This document shows, piece after piece, positions 34,690 through 44,492 of a DNA stretch of 64,000 nucleotides. The position numbers and the translations under genes were made by a program. The notes under the pieces were generated by a model, which had not been told where the DNA came from, did not search any database, and saw only the letters and a program-made list of their open reading frames with translations. The first letter of the stretch is position 1, and each line of letters opens with the position of its first letter. This stretch comes from CALNZV01 sp942491115 (GTDB lineage: Bacteria > Desulfobacterota > Desulfobacteria > Desulfobacterales > UBA5852): the NCBI GenBank assembly GCA_942491115.1, contig CALNZV010000019.1:124001-188000 (forward strand), read 5' to 3'.

Positions 34690-35985
34690 ATGAAGCATCA
34701 GGGAAAGTGGTATCGACAAACAATCAAATTCATCCCATGGGTCTTCGTCACTGTTGGATTGATGTTTCCATCCGCATCCATCGCGATGACCCGAACGACC
34801 TCGGATGCCTTTCAGCGTTCCATCGTCGATTACCGGTCGCGGTTGAATCCTAAATTCAACAAGGTCAAACGCCAAACGACGACATACATTATCGTCCACA
34901 CCTCGGAACTGGGACTGAATACGACACTAAGAGTGGTGGCCAAAGGCAAACGGTTTCGCAACGGTCGGCGCACCCATGGGGGGCATACCCATTATGTCAT
35001 TGCCCGAAACGGGCGGACGTATCGCATTTTGGACAAACAATATGTGGCCGATCATGCGGGGCGCAGCATGTGGAATGGCAAGACGGACCTCAGCAAACGG
35101 TCCATCGGCATTGAGTTGGTTGGGTATCACTACGCGGAAATATCCAAGGAACAGTACCGATCGGTTGGCCTTTTGATCGACATTCTACAAGGCGTATACC
35201 ATCTGAATGACCGGGCAGTCCTGACCCACAGTCAGGTCGCCTACGGATTGCCAAATCGGTGGTTCAAGAAAGACCACCGGGGGCGAAAGCGGTGTGCCAA
35301 AAACTTTGATCGCGCCAAGGCTGGTTTGGGGACCAGGTGGTCCCATGACCCCGATGTGCGTGCCGGTCGGCTCATGGCCGATGCCCAACTGTCGGATGTG
35401 TTCTATGGCCGACAACCCATCATTGCCAAGTCGGATGACGCGAATATCATTTCCAAGCGCAATACCGCATGGGTCATCGCTGGAGAAGATTTTGACAGCA
35501 GCGCCACGGTTTACAAATTTCCAAACGGACGTCTGTACACGGGGGATCAAATCGCACAAAAAATCGGCTGGAACCGCATCCCTGCAAAAACGGTCGTATT
35601 GCTCAATCAGGAAAGCCGCGTTGACGGGTTGAGCAACCATGTTCCCGTGAAGACCATATCGGACGGACTCACGGCATGGTCCCTTGCCGGGAAATCCTAT
35701 AATCGGGAAACCACCATCTATTTTCTTCCATCCGGCCGGATAAAAACCGGCTCGATGATTTACGACTGGGATGATCTTCCGGTCAGAACCCGGCTGATCA
35801 TCGGGTACAAAGGGCCTTACGAACTCCGAAAAGATCAATCGGCCTTTCGCATCGCCGGCAATGATTACAAGGATCAAAAAACCATCTACTACCTTCCATC
35901 AAAACAGCTCTTGAGTGGGAATCGAATAAAAGATTTCAGTCAGCTTCAATCCGGAACCCTGGTTTTTCTTCCTGCCACGCAATAA
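34690..35985 (+). CDS. Secreted N-acetylmuramoyl-L-alanine amidase (Amidase_2) with three C-terminal repeats
   Basis: From ATG 34690 the protein has 431 residues and a signal peptide (residues 1 to about 32, MKHQGKWYRQTIKF then a hydrophobic core ending SASIA). Longer in-frame starts upstream lack a ribosome site and would add sequence before the signal. The amidase domain (about 64-215) has its candidate zinc ligands in IIVHTSE (His70), VADHAGRS (His122) and LTHSQVAYG (His180), plus RSIGIELVGY. The C-terminal part holds three divergent repeats (about 258-306, 328-371, 385-429), each with an AW/AF-x-[IL]AG start, a [TI]-x-Y-[FLY]-P core and a G-x-x-I end. It would cleave the amide bond of peptidoglycan, perhaps during remodelling or recycling. 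Confidence 0.88.
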   Translation: MKHQGKWYRQTIKFIPWVFVTVGLMFPSASIAMTRTTSDAFQRSIVDYRSRLNPKFNKVKRQTTTYIIVHTSELGLNTTLRVVAKGKRFRNGRRTHGGHTHYVIARNGRTYRILDKQYVADHAGRSMWNGKTDLSKRSIGIELVGYHYAEISKEQYRSVGLLIDILQGVYHLNDRAVLTHSQVAYGLPNRWFKKDHRGRKRCAKNFDRAKAGLGTRWSHDPDVRAGRLMADAQLSDVFYGRQPIIAKSDDANIISKRNTAWVIAGEDFDSSATVYKFPNGRLYTGDQIAQKIGWNRIPAKTVVLLNQESRVDGLSNHVPVKTISDGLTAWSLAGKSYNRETTIYFLPSGRIKTGSMIYDWDDLPVRTRLIIGYKGPYELRKDQSAFRIAGNDYKDQKTIYYLPSKQLLSGNRIKDFSQLQSGTLVFLPATQ

Positions 35986-36201
35986 CAGCGGGTCACCCTC
36001 ACGACCACGCCGCCGATGGAGCGGTGGGGCTTCTCCAGCCCACTGGATTTACTTGGGCATTGGGGCCACCGGACGTCCCCTAAATGCGGTTTTTGTCTGA
36101 AGGAAGACTGAGAACGCCCTGCCTCGGGCAATCGGCAGGAAGGATGTTATAGGGATAGGCCTGTCGCAAAGCCCATTGACCGGGGAAGCGGGAAGGCCCC
36201 C

Positions 36202-36906
36202 TTATTCAGGCCGCGTCATGATATAGATGAATTCATCCTCTCGGTCGTCGGTACTCCCGGCGCCGTATGTAATACGCATATCCTGATCGGTATACACCTC
36301 CCGCAGCCCCCCACCCCCGAAAAACCATCGCACGATTAAGGACGGGACGATCGAGGTCTCGTTGGGCAGTCGACCGGCTTCGGCCAAAGCCGCAAGATCC
36401 CAGAGATCCACGTCGGTCGGACGGCCCTTGTTGCCCGGAAATCGGGTAAAACGGATTTTCAACATATTGGGGGCGTCGGGGACGATCGTATACTCGCCGC
36501 GTAGAAGCGCAATTTTGTTTTCGCCCTTGATTGGATTGATATTGTAGTAATACCCTTCCTTGAAGACGACCTGATAGATTTCATCGACGGTGGTTTTTGG
36601 ATCGATCCCACGGTCATCGTTTCGGTAGTCGTAGGGCCCCCAAATTTGCTTCCACGGGCCCTCGATCAGATGAAGCCGTTCTTTGACCGGCGGCTGCGGG
36701 GCAACCGAAATCAACTCTTCCACCAGGGCATCGAGGGTCTGTTGCTTTTCGAAATCGGGATCGCCTTGCCCGATATAGCGGGTTGACAACTTCAGAATGT
36801 CGGCTTTGATGGCGTCGGCAGACCTAACGGCATGGGCGTCCATCATCATGACCAGAGCGGTCAATCCCGCAGTCAGGACTGCCAACCAGCACTTGTTTTC
36901 GATCAT
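36202..36906 (-). CDS. Secreted protein of unknown function, weakly PAP/fibrillin-like
   Basis: The 234-residue protein starts MIENKCWLAVLTAGLT and has a signal peptide (about residues 1-30). The mature part has a helical segment (IKADILKLSTRYIG, LDALVEELISV) followed by a beta-rich domain beginning EGPWKQIWGPYDY. The order of a short helical lead and a 'GxWKxxW' strand resembles plastid-lipid-associated (PAP/fibrillin, lipocalin-like) proteins, but I cannot confirm the relation. No lipobox is present, so it should be periplasmic. The gene is isolated from its convergent neighbour and from parC. Confidence 0.75.
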   Translation of the reverse strand: MIENKCWLAVLTAGLTALVMMMDAHAVRSADAIKADILKLSTRYIGQGDPDFEKQQTLDALVEELISVAPQPPVKERLHLIEGPWKQIWGPYDYRNDDRGIDPKTTVDEIYQVVFKEGYYYNINPIKGENKIALLRGEYTIVPDAPNMLKIRFTRFPGNKGRPTDVDLWDLAALAEAGRLPNETSIVPSLIVRWFFGGGGLREVYTDQDMRITYGAGSTDDREDEFIYIMTRPE

Positions 36907-36994
36907 TGCCGCAGACCCCTCTTTGCTTTGACTGGCGGCGGTTGCCCGGCCCCCATCGCGAAATCAACCGGCATATCGCCATTTTCGGACATCA

Positions 36995-39262
36995 TTAGTC
37001 GGCCGCCGGCACACCGGCTTCTAGCCCAGACACATTCCGGAATCCCCGTGGCAACATCCGCCCCCGGCGCCCCCGCTCCCCGCCAAATGCGTCGAGGGAC
37101 TCCCCCTTCAAGGTCACGAACCGCCTGCCGGCATGGACCACCAGGTGGGTTTCGGCCGGCAGCAACACCAGATGCGTCAGCAGTTCCTCCCCCGCCGATG
37201 CCCGCCGAGACGGGATGCCGATGATCTTGTTGCCTTTTCCTTTAGGAAGCCTCGGCAGGAGAGAAAGGGGAAAGATCAGCATGCGTCCCTCGCTGGTGAC
37301 GGCCACCAGTCGAACGGATTCCGGGTCCTCTACCCCGATCGGCGCCAGTGGTCTGGCATTCTTGGGCAGGGTGAGCATGACCTTTCCCCCTCGGCTTCGG
37401 CTCACCATGTCCGACAACCGGGCGATAAACCCGTAGCCGGCGTCGCTTGCCAAAAGGACCAGCCCTTCGGGTTCGCCCATGAGCACCGCTTCAATCCCCG
37501 TTCCCGCCGGCAGGTTGAGCTTACCGGTGAGGGGCTCTCCGTAACTGCGGGCCGAGGGCATGCCATGGACGGAGACGGAGTAGCTGCGCCCCCCCGTGTC
37601 CAGGAATACGGCGGGCTGATTGCTTCGGCCCCGGGCACAGGACTTGAACCCGTCCCCGGACCGGTAGTTGAGACTCTCCACGTCGACGTCATGACCTTTG
37701 GCCGCCCGGACCCAGCCGCTCTGAGATAAAATGACGGTGACGTTTTCGATGGGAGCGATGTCCTCCTGACTCATGGCCTGGGCGGCCGGCCCTCCCTCGG
37801 TAATGGGAGAGCGCCGGTCGTCGCCGTGATCGGCGACAACGGTTTCCAGCTCTTTTCGGATGAGAGCGGTGAGCCGTTTGGGGGACGCCAGGATTTTTTC
37901 CAGGGAGGTTCGCTCCTTGGAAAGGGCCTTTTGCTCCCCGTTGATACGGACTTCTTCAAGCTTTGCCAGATGCCGGAGCCGGAGTTCGAGGATGGCCTCT
38001 GCCTGAAGGTCGCTCAGGCCGAAGCGGTCCATTAAAACAGGCTTCGGACGGTCTTCACTGCGGATGATCCGGATCACTTCATCGATATTGAGAAATGCGA
38101 TCAGCAACCCATCTAAGATGTGAAGGCGTTTTTCAACCTTGTCGAGACGATGCCGCAGCCGCCGGCGGACCGTCTCCTTGCGGAAGGTGAGCCACTCGCC
38201 CATCATCCCTTTGAGGGTCATGGTGCGGGGGCGGCCGTCCAGGCCGATGACGTTCATGTTCACTCGATAGGTGCGCTCCAGGTCCGTGGTGGCGAAAAGG
38301 TGGGCCATCAGGGCTTCCCGGTCCACCCGGTTCGACCGGGGAACGATGACCAGCCGGGTCGGATCCTCGTGATCGGACTCGTCTCTCAGGTCCGAAACCA
38401 TGGGCAGCTTCCTGGCCTGCATCTGGGCGGCAATCTGTTCCAGGACTTTGGCTCCAGACACCTGGTGAGGCAGGGCCGTGACGACGATGTCTCCGTTTTC
38501 CTCCTGCAGGGCCGCCCGCATACGGACACTGCCAGAGCCGGTCCGATAGAGCTCCCTGAGTTCCGCCTTCGGGGTGATGATCTCCGCTGCCGTGGGATAA
38601 TCGGGCCCCGGCATGAATCGGCACAGATCGTCCACGTCCGCGGCCGGATTCTCCAGCAAGTGGATGCAGGCCGAGACCACTTCCCGGAGATTGTGGGGGG
38701 GCACATCGGTGGCGAGGCCGACGGCGATGCCCGTGGCGCCGTTCAGCAGAAGGGACGGCACCCGGGCCGGCAGCACGGCGGGCTCCTCCAGGGTGCCGTC
38801 GAAATTCTGCAACCACCCCACCGTCCCCTGGGTGAGCTCCGACAAGAGGAGATCGGCATAGGGAGACAGGCGCGCCTCTGTGTAGCGCATGGCTGCAAAA
38901 GATTTGGGGTCGTCAGGAGCACCCCAATTCCCCTGGCCGTCGACGAGGGGATAGCGATAGGTGAAGGGCTGGGCCATCAACACCATGGCTTCGTAGCAGG
39001 CGCTGTCGCCATGGGGATGGAATTTGCCGATGACGTCTCCCACCGTTCGGGCCGATTTTTTGAACTTGGCTGCGGACTGGAGCCCCAGCTCTGACATGGC
39101 ATAGACGATTCGGCGCTGGACCGGTTTGAGCCCGTCTCCCACATGGGGCAGGGCACGGTCGAGAATCACGTACATGGAATATTCGAAATAGGCACTTTCG
39201 GAAAAGTGCGACAGGGGCATTCGTTCGATGCCGTCGTTTCCGATGACCGTTTGGGTATCCAT
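36995..39262 (-). CDS. parC: DNA topoisomerase IV subunit A ParC
   Basis: ParC cleaves and rejoins DNA to decatenate daughter chromosomes, acting with ParE. The 755-residue length matches E. coli ParC (752). The N-terminal breakage-reunion domain has VGDGLKPVQRRIVYAM, DVIGKFHPHGDSACYEAMVLMAQPF and the catalytic Tyr in AAMRYTEARLS. The middle helical domain (LRHLAKLEEVRINGEQ) leads to a C-terminal beta-pinwheel with SRSRGGKVMLTLP, rather than the GyrA-box-containing tail of GyrA. It is transcribed with parE upstream (28-bp gap), an order typical of a parE-parC operon. Confidence 0.95.
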   Translation of the reverse strand: MDTQTVIGNDGIERMPLSHFSESAYFEYSMYVILDRALPHVGDGLKPVQRRIVYAMSELGLQSAAKFKKSARTVGDVIGKFHPHGDSACYEAMVLMAQPFTYRYPLVDGQGNWGAPDDPKSFAAMRYTEARLSPYADLLLSELTQGTVGWLQNFDGTLEEPAVLPARVPSLLLNGATGIAVGLATDVPPHNLREVVSACIHLLENPAADVDDLCRFMPGPDYPTAAEIITPKAELRELYRTGSGSVRMRAALQEENGDIVVTALPHQVSGAKVLEQIAAQMQARKLPMVSDLRDESDHEDPTRLVIVPRSNRVDREALMAHLFATTDLERTYRVNMNVIGLDGRPRTMTLKGMMGEWLTFRKETVRRRLRHRLDKVEKRLHILDGLLIAFLNIDEVIRIIRSEDRPKPVLMDRFGLSDLQAEAILELRLRHLAKLEEVRINGEQKALSKERTSLEKILASPKRLTALIRKELETVVADHGDDRRSPITEGGPAAQAMSQEDIAPIENVTVILSQSGWVRAAKGHDVDVESLNYRSGDGFKSCARGRSNQPAVFLDTGGRSYSVSVHGMPSARSYGEPLTGKLNLPAGTGIEAVLMGEPEGLVLLASDAGYGFIARLSDMVSRSRGGKVMLTLPKNARPLAPIGVEDPESVRLVAVTSEGRMLIFPLSLLPRLPKGKGNKIIGIPSRRASAGEELLTHLVLLPAETHLVVHAGRRFVTLKGESLDAFGGERGRRGRMLPRGFRNVSGLEAGVPAAD

Positions 39263-39290
39263 CGATTCCTCTTTCTAAAGTTCCAAACCC

Positions 39291-41228
39291 CTAAGGGATG
39301 GAGGCCTCGCCTGCCTCCGGATCAGGTGATTCGGGCACCGTCTTGCCGGGGATGGCTTTCCGCTGCTCCAGCCATTGACGCCGGTCGGCCGCCCGCCGCT
39401 TGGACAGCAGGAGGTCCAGAACGGCGTTGTCGCTTTCCGCGTCCTGGGCCGTGAGCTGCACCAGCCGCCGGGTATCCGGCGCCATGGTGGTCTCCCGGAG
39501 TTGAGAAGGATTCATTTCCCCAAGCCCCTTGAAGCGCTGGACGTTGATCGCCCCCTTTTGCCGTTTACCGGCGAGACGGTGGAGGATGGCCTCTTTTTCC
39601 GCCTCGTCGAGGGCATAATGGATGTCTTTGCCCCGGTCGATGCGATAGAGGGGCGGCATGGCCAGAAACACGTGGCCATTATCCACCAGAGGCCTGAAAT
39701 GTTTCAGAAAAAGTGCGCATAGGAGGGTAGCGATATGCAGCCCGTCGGAATCGGCGTCGGCAAGGATACAAACCTTTCCGTAGCGGAGGCCGTCCAGATC
39801 CCCGGAGTGGGGATCGATTCCCAGTGCCACGGAAATGTCATGGATTTCCTTGGAGGCCAGAATGGTGCCAGGATCCGACTCCCAAGTGTTGAGGATCTTG
39901 CCCCTCAGGGGCATGACGGCTTGGAATTGACGGTCGCGTGCCTGTTTGGCCGACCCCCCCGCCGAGTCACCCTCCACCAGAAAAAGCTCGGAAGCCAAAG
40001 GATTCTGACCGATGCAGTCCGCCAGTTTACCGGGCAGCGCTGGACCGGAGATCACCTTTTTACGGGAAACCTGTTTGCTTGCCTTGAGGCGGCGCTGGGC
40101 ATTGCCGATGGCCAGTTCGGCAATCCGTTCCCCCTCCTCCACGTGGCGGTTCAACCACAGACTGAAACTGTCTTTCACTGCACCCGAAACGAAGGCGGCA
40201 CATTGGCGCGAGGACAGGCGCTCCTTGGTCTGGCCGGAGAACTGAGGGTCCCGCATTTTGGCCGACAGGACAAAGCCGCATCGCTCCCAGATGTCCTCCG
40301 GCGCCAGCTTGACCCCTCGAGGCAAGAGTTTTCTGAATTCGCAGAACTCGCGCATCGCCGCCAATAGACCGCTTCTGAACCCATTGACGTGGGTTCCCCC
40401 CAAGGGTGTCGGTATCAGGTTGACGTAGCTCTCGGTGACCATCTCGCCGGATTCTTCAAGCCAAACCACTGCCCATGAAACCGCCTCATCGTCCCCCTCC
40501 ACTTCTCCTGCAAACGGGTCCGCGGGTACCGGAGCCGCCGCCCCCACTCCGTCCAGGAGATAGGCCACGAGGCCGTCTTCATAGCACCACTCGTCGATCT
40601 CACCGCTGATGGTATTGGTAAACTTGACCTGGAGACCCGAGCAGAGGACCGCTTTGGCCCGCAGGGTGTGCTTCAGCTTCGGCACCGAAAAGCGAGAGGA
40701 GTCAAAATAGCCGGGCTCCGGCCAGAATCGGACGGTCGTGCCGGAATTGCGTTGGCCGACCGTTCCGATGACCTCCAGGTCGCTGACCTTCTCGCCGTGG
40801 GCGAAGGCCATTTGATAGTGCTTTCCCTCACGGCGGACGTCTACGATCAGCCGACTGGACAGGGCGTTGACCACCGAAACGCCAACGCCGTGGAGCCCGC
40901 CGGAGAACCGGTAGTTTTTGTTGGAAAACTTGGCCCCGGCATGAAGTCGCGTCATGATCACCTCGACCCCAGACACCTGTTCCTCCGGATGAATGTCGAC
41001 CGGCATTCCCCTACCGTTGTCCGCCACGGTGAGGGACTGATCGCTGTGGAGGGTCACCTCCAAGCGTGAGGCAAAACCGGCGATGGCCTCGTCCACACTG
41101 TTGTCGATGGCCTCCTGACCCAGGTGATTCGGGCGTTGGGTGTCGGTGTACATGCCCGGCCGTCGTTTCACCGGGTCGAGGCCGCTCAGGACCTCAATGG
41201 ATTCAGACGTATACGATGTGGTTGCCAT
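39291..41228 (-). CDS. parE: DNA topoisomerase IV subunit B ParE
   Basis: ParE is the ATPase subunit of topoisomerase IV. The 645-residue protein has the GHKL ATP site (NSVDEAIAGFASRLEV, LTVADNGRGMPVDI, GGLHGVGVSVVNALS) and a TOPRIM domain with LFLVEGDSAGGSAKQARDR and PLRGKILN, then DADSDGLHIATL for the Mg site. The C-terminus contains QRFKGLGEMNPSQLRETTM, a conserved type IIA signature. The size (645 against about 800 for GyrB) and its linkage to parC identify it as ParE rather than GyrB. It is the upstream gene of the pair. Confidence 0.95.
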   Translation of the reverse strand: MATTSYTSESIEVLSGLDPVKRRPGMYTDTQRPNHLGQEAIDNSVDEAIAGFASRLEVTLHSDQSLTVADNGRGMPVDIHPEEQVSGVEVIMTRLHAGAKFSNKNYRFSGGLHGVGVSVVNALSSRLIVDVRREGKHYQMAFAHGEKVSDLEVIGTVGQRNSGTTVRFWPEPGYFDSSRFSVPKLKHTLRAKAVLCSGLQVKFTNTISGEIDEWCYEDGLVAYLLDGVGAAAPVPADPFAGEVEGDDEAVSWAVVWLEESGEMVTESYVNLIPTPLGGTHVNGFRSGLLAAMREFCEFRKLLPRGVKLAPEDIWERCGFVLSAKMRDPQFSGQTKERLSSRQCAAFVSGAVKDSFSLWLNRHVEEGERIAELAIGNAQRRLKASKQVSRKKVISGPALPGKLADCIGQNPLASELFLVEGDSAGGSAKQARDRQFQAVMPLRGKILNTWESDPGTILASKEIHDISVALGIDPHSGDLDGLRYGKVCILADADSDGLHIATLLCALFLKHFRPLVDNGHVFLAMPPLYRIDRGKDIHYALDEAEKEAILHRLAGKRQKGAINVQRFKGLGEMNPSQLRETTMAPDTRRLVQLTAQDAESDNAVLDLLLSKRRAADRRQWLEQRKAIPGKTVPESPDPEAGEASIP

Positions 41229-41604
41229 GGCCTTCCTTTGGTAACAGAGGCAGTTCCCCCGCCGCGGGGGCTACGCTCGGAAAGTGCAAACCGGGCGGTG
41301 GATTGGGGGGATCCATTCCCGTTTTTGGGGGGCACCATACCCCATCCACCAGATTTTGCAACGCGATTTTTACCTAAGAATAGGGGGTTCCGACGCTCCC
41401 CTTGTTTGACAGCATATGGAATGATCCTTATGGTTTGCGCTATATATTATCGATGGCCGAGGCCCTCGATATCACAGACCCATCCCACACTTAAAGGCCC
41501 TTGACCGCGCCGGCTGACAGCGATCCAAGGCCTGATTTCGATTTGATGCCACCCATAGAACTGGCGCCGTGGGCGCACAGATGCCACAGTCAAGGAGGAG
41601 TCGA
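41229..41604 (+). other. Divergent region between parE and the aldolase gene
   Basis: These 376 bp contain no gene I can support. They include the aldolase promoter listed next. A good parE promoter was not identified on the minus strand. Confidence 0.45.
41406..41434 (+). promoter_or_regulatory. Sigma-70-like promoter for the class I aldolase
   Basis: A perfect TTGACA (41406-41411), 17-bp spacer and TATGGT (41429-41434). The predicted start is about 165 nt before the gene's ATG. Confidence 0.5.
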
Positions 41605-42627
41605 ATGAGCGCAAAGGAGTTGACGATGATCGCCGAGAGGCTGGTCGCCAAGGGGAAAGGGATACTCGCCGCCGATGAAAGCTCGCCAACCATCAAAAAA
41701 CGGTTCGACACCATCAATGTGACGTCATCCGAGGAAAATCGGCGGGCTTACAGGGAACTGCTGTTTACGAGCCCGGACATCGGAAACTTCATCAGCGGTG
41801 TGATTCTGTTCGACGAGACCATCCGCCAGTCCTCCCGGGGAGGGGACCCTTTTCCGAAACTGCTCTCCGACCTGGGCGTTCTGCCGGGTATCAAGGTGGA
41901 CAAGGGGGCCAAACCCATGGCCGGTTTTGAAGGGGAAACGATCACCGAGGGTCTGGACGGCCTGAGAGACCGGTTGCTGGAATACCGGGAATTGGGGGCT
42001 CGCTTCGCCAAGTGGCGGGCCGTCATTTCCATCGCCCACGCCCTTCCGACCCAGGGTAATCTCGAGGCCAACGCCCACGCCCTGGCCCGCTATGCCGCAC
42101 TCTGCCAGGAAGCCGGTATCGTCCCCATCGTCGAACCGGAGGTCCTTATGGACGGCGGTCACGATATCGACCGCTGCGAAGTGGTCACCGGCAGAACCCT
42201 CAAAGCGGTATTCAACGCCCTCTCCGACCACCGGGTTCTCCTGGAGGGAATGCTCCTAAAACCCAACATGGTCATATCAGGTCTGAGCTGCTCCAAACAG
42301 GCGGGAGTCGAGGAGGTGGCCGAGCGGACGGTAAGCTGCTTCCGGCAGGTCGTGCCGGCGGCGGTGCCGGGGATCGTTTTTCTTTCCGGCGGACAAAGCT
42401 CCAAGCATGCCACAGCTCACCTCAGCGCCATGAACGCCTTGGGGGACCATCCCTGGGAGCTCTCCTTCTCCTACGGACGAGCCCTTCAGGAAGATACCCT
42501 CAACACCTGGAAAGGGGACCCCGCGATGGTCGAAAAGGCCCAGAGGGTGTTCCGCCACCGGGCGGAGTGCAATTCCGCCGCCAGAACCGGCAGCTATCAC
42601 GACGGGATGGAAACCACGACCCAATGA
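41605..42627 (+). CDS. Class I fructose-bisphosphate aldolase
   Basis: From ATG 41605 (AAGGAGG 5-6 nt upstream) the protein has 340 residues. It cleaves fructose-1,6-bisphosphate to two triose phosphates in glycolysis, or the reverse in gluconeogenesis from acetyl-CoA. The eukaryotic-type class I sequence is clear: KGILAADESSPTIKKRF, FDETIRQ, GIKVDKGAKP, IVEPEVLMDGGHD and the Schiff-base Lys in MLLKPNMVISG, then FLSGGQSSKHATAHLSAMN. This differs from the DhnA-type or class II enzymes common in bacteria. No metal-binding His pattern of class II is present. A CBS-domain gene follows after 58 bp. Confidence 0.93.
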   Translation: MSAKELTMIAERLVAKGKGILAADESSPTIKKRFDTINVTSSEENRRAYRELLFTSPDIGNFISGVILFDETIRQSSRGGDPFPKLLSDLGVLPGIKVDKGAKPMAGFEGETITEGLDGLRDRLLEYRELGARFAKWRAVISIAHALPTQGNLEANAHALARYAALCQEAGIVPIVEPEVLMDGGHDIDRCEVVTGRTLKAVFNALSDHRVLLEGMLLKPNMVISGLSCSKQAGVEEVAERTVSCFRQVVPAAVPGIVFLSGGQSSKHATAHLSAMNALGDHPWELSFSYGRALQEDTLNTWKGDPAMVEKAQRVFRHRAECNSAARTGSYHDGMETTTQ

Positions 42628-42685
42628 TACCGACCCTCCCGGACCGGAGCGGTGTTCAACCGGGGAGCGGGGAAAGGAGGTAGAG

Positions 42686-43150
42686 ATGATCGACGCGGAA
42701 TCCATCATCATCGAAAAAGGAAGGGACCTGGTCACCGTACCCGCAGATGCCACCATTCACGAGGCGCTTTTGATCATGGTCAATGCGAATGTGGGGTCGA
42801 TCCTGGTCGAGCAGGACGGAAAGATCGTCGGCATATGGACCGAAAGGGATTTGTTGCGGGACACGGTGAAAGCCGGGTTCGATCCGGCCTCCTGCCGCAT
42901 TTCCGACTATATGGTAAGCCCCTTGATCACCGCGCCCCACACCGACACGGTGTTCAACCTGATGGATAAATTTCTGGGGCTTCGGATCAGCCACCTTCTG
43001 ATCGAGAAGGGCGGTGAGACTTTCGGACTGCTCTCGGTCGGCGACGTTATGAAGGCCACATTGTCGGAAAAGACAAACGAACTGAACCGGTTAAACGCCA
43101 TGGTCAGCTGGGATTACTACGAGAACTGGCGGTGGAAGCCGGACAAGTGA
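42686..43150 (+). CDS. CBS-domain-pair protein
   Basis: The 154-residue protein carries two CBS domains: the first about residues 5-60 (VTVPADATIHEALLIMVNANVGSILVEQDGKIVGIWTERDLL), the second about 70-125 (LITAPHTDTVFNLMDKFLGLRISHLLIEKGG and VGDVMKATL). Such pairs bind adenine nucleotides and gate the activity of partner proteins. No other catalytic domain is present. It is 58 bp downstream of the aldolase with an AAAGGAGG ribosome site, so it may be co-transcribed with it; it converges on an AI-2E transporter gene. Confidence 0.9.
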   Translation: MIDAESIIIEKGRDLVTVPADATIHEALLIMVNANVGSILVEQDGKIVGIWTERDLLRDTVKAGFDPASCRISDYMVSPLITAPHTDTVFNLMDKFLGLRISHLLIEKGGETFGLLSVGDVMKATLSEKTNELNRLNAMVSWDYYENWRWKPDK

Positions 43151-43174
43151 AGGCCGCGGCGGCGTCCTCATCCA

Positions 43175-44308
43175 TCACGGCCGGTGGCGGGGGGGGTCGA
43201 CCGGAAGCGCCACGTCCCCCGAAACCCTTGCGGCGGCGTCCTCATCGGCCTGGTCCTTGGCAATAGTGGCCGACCAGGCTTTCATCACCGCATGAATCAA
43301 GGTAGCCAGCGGTATGGCGAAAAACAGCCCCAGAAATCCCCACACCCCTCCAAAAATCAGGATGGACACGATAACGGCAACCGGGTGAATGTTGACCACT
43401 CGGGAAAGCAGCAACGGGGCTAGAAGGTTGCCGTCGAGGAGTTGGATGATCCCGTAGGCAATCAGGACGGAAATAAAATCCGCATTGACGCCCCACTGAA
43501 AAAAGGCGATCAGTGCTACCGGCAGGGTCATGACAGTCGCCCCGATGTAGGGGATCAGGACCGACAGGCCGACCAGAACCCCCAAGAGCATGGCGAACCG
43601 GAGTTCCATGACCCTGAAGACGATGAATGTAACACTCCACACGATGACGATTTCCAGAAGCTTCCCCCGGATGTAATTGGCGATTTGCTGGTTGACTTCG
43701 TCCCAAACCTCTCCGGCCAGTCGGCGGTTGTCAGGAAGAATCGACTTTACCCAGCCAAGGATCTGCCCCCGGTCCTTCAGAAAAAAAAAGACCAGGAAGG
43801 GTACCAGCACCAGATAGACGATCCCCGACAACACCCCCCTGACCGATGCCAGGGAAAAGGACAGGGCTCTCTGGCCCATGAGGGTGATCTGGGCGGAAAC
43901 AGCCTGAATGATGCTTCGGATCTGTTCAGCGGAGACAAACTGAGGATAACGCTCCGGCAGTTGAAGGAGAAGCGTCTGGCCTTTGGCAAGCATGCCGGGC
44001 AGTTCATACAGGAGTTGTCCGATCTGCCTCGACACCAAGGGCAGCAGCAGCAGCAGAATGGTGAACACGCACACCACAAACACAACGAAGACAACGGGCA
44101 CACCGATGCTTCTTGGAATCCGCCGTCGGTGAAGGAAATCGACGCCCCCCTCCAGCACGTAGGCGATGATAATGGCGGCGATGACCGGAGCCAGCATCTG
44201 CCCCACGGTCAGCACCATCGCCAGGCCCACCACCAGAAGCAGGGCCAGAATAATGACCTGAGGATTAGAGAAATACCGTTGAAACCAGTACCGAAACAGT
44301 TGATTCAT
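43175..44308 (-). CDS. AI-2E family transporter (PerM-like), first copy
   Basis: The 377-residue integral membrane protein has about eight transmembrane helices and the AI-2E/UPF0118 signatures: an N-terminal hydrophobic block (VIILALLLVVGLAMVL), a periplasmic-type central part with long amphipathic helices, and a C-terminal GVLVGLSVLIPYIGATVMTLP and GNLLAPLLLSRVVNIHPVAVIVSILIFGGVWG. Members export or exchange small molecules or act as Na+(Li+)/H+ antiporters; the substrate here is unknown. A second AI-2E gene lies at 60.6-61.7 kb. Confidence 0.9.
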   Translation of the reverse strand: MNQLFRYWFQRYFSNPQVIILALLLVVGLAMVLTVGQMLAPVIAAIIIAYVLEGGVDFLHRRRIPRSIGVPVVFVVFVVCVFTILLLLLPLVSRQIGQLLYELPGMLAKGQTLLLQLPERYPQFVSAEQIRSIIQAVSAQITLMGQRALSFSLASVRGVLSGIVYLVLVPFLVFFFLKDRGQILGWVKSILPDNRRLAGEVWDEVNQQIANYIRGKLLEIVIVWSVTFIVFRVMELRFAMLLGVLVGLSVLIPYIGATVMTLPVALIAFFQWGVNADFISVLIAYGIIQLLDGNLLAPLLLSRVVNIHPVAVIVSILIFGGVWGFLGLFFAIPLATLIHAVMKAWSATIAKDQADEDAAARVSGDVALPVDPPRHRP

Positions 44309-44492
44309 TTAGCGATCCACCCCTGCGGTCGTCTGCCCGGCGTTGTCACCGATGCCGGTCGCCCGTAACAGCTCGATGGCGGGCGGTTAGAAGGATAATC
44401 TAAGGGAAAGCCTCGGCGGGAGTCAATTGAAATCAGCGATGAGACCCCCGGTTTCGACCGTCGCCCGACGACGGCGACCGCGACAGCCGGCC

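Noticed and set aside
34323..34853. 176-codon plus-strand open frame upstream of the amidase gene
   Set aside because: It runs in another frame across the intergenic region and the signal peptide of the amidase, lacks a ribosome site and has no motifs.
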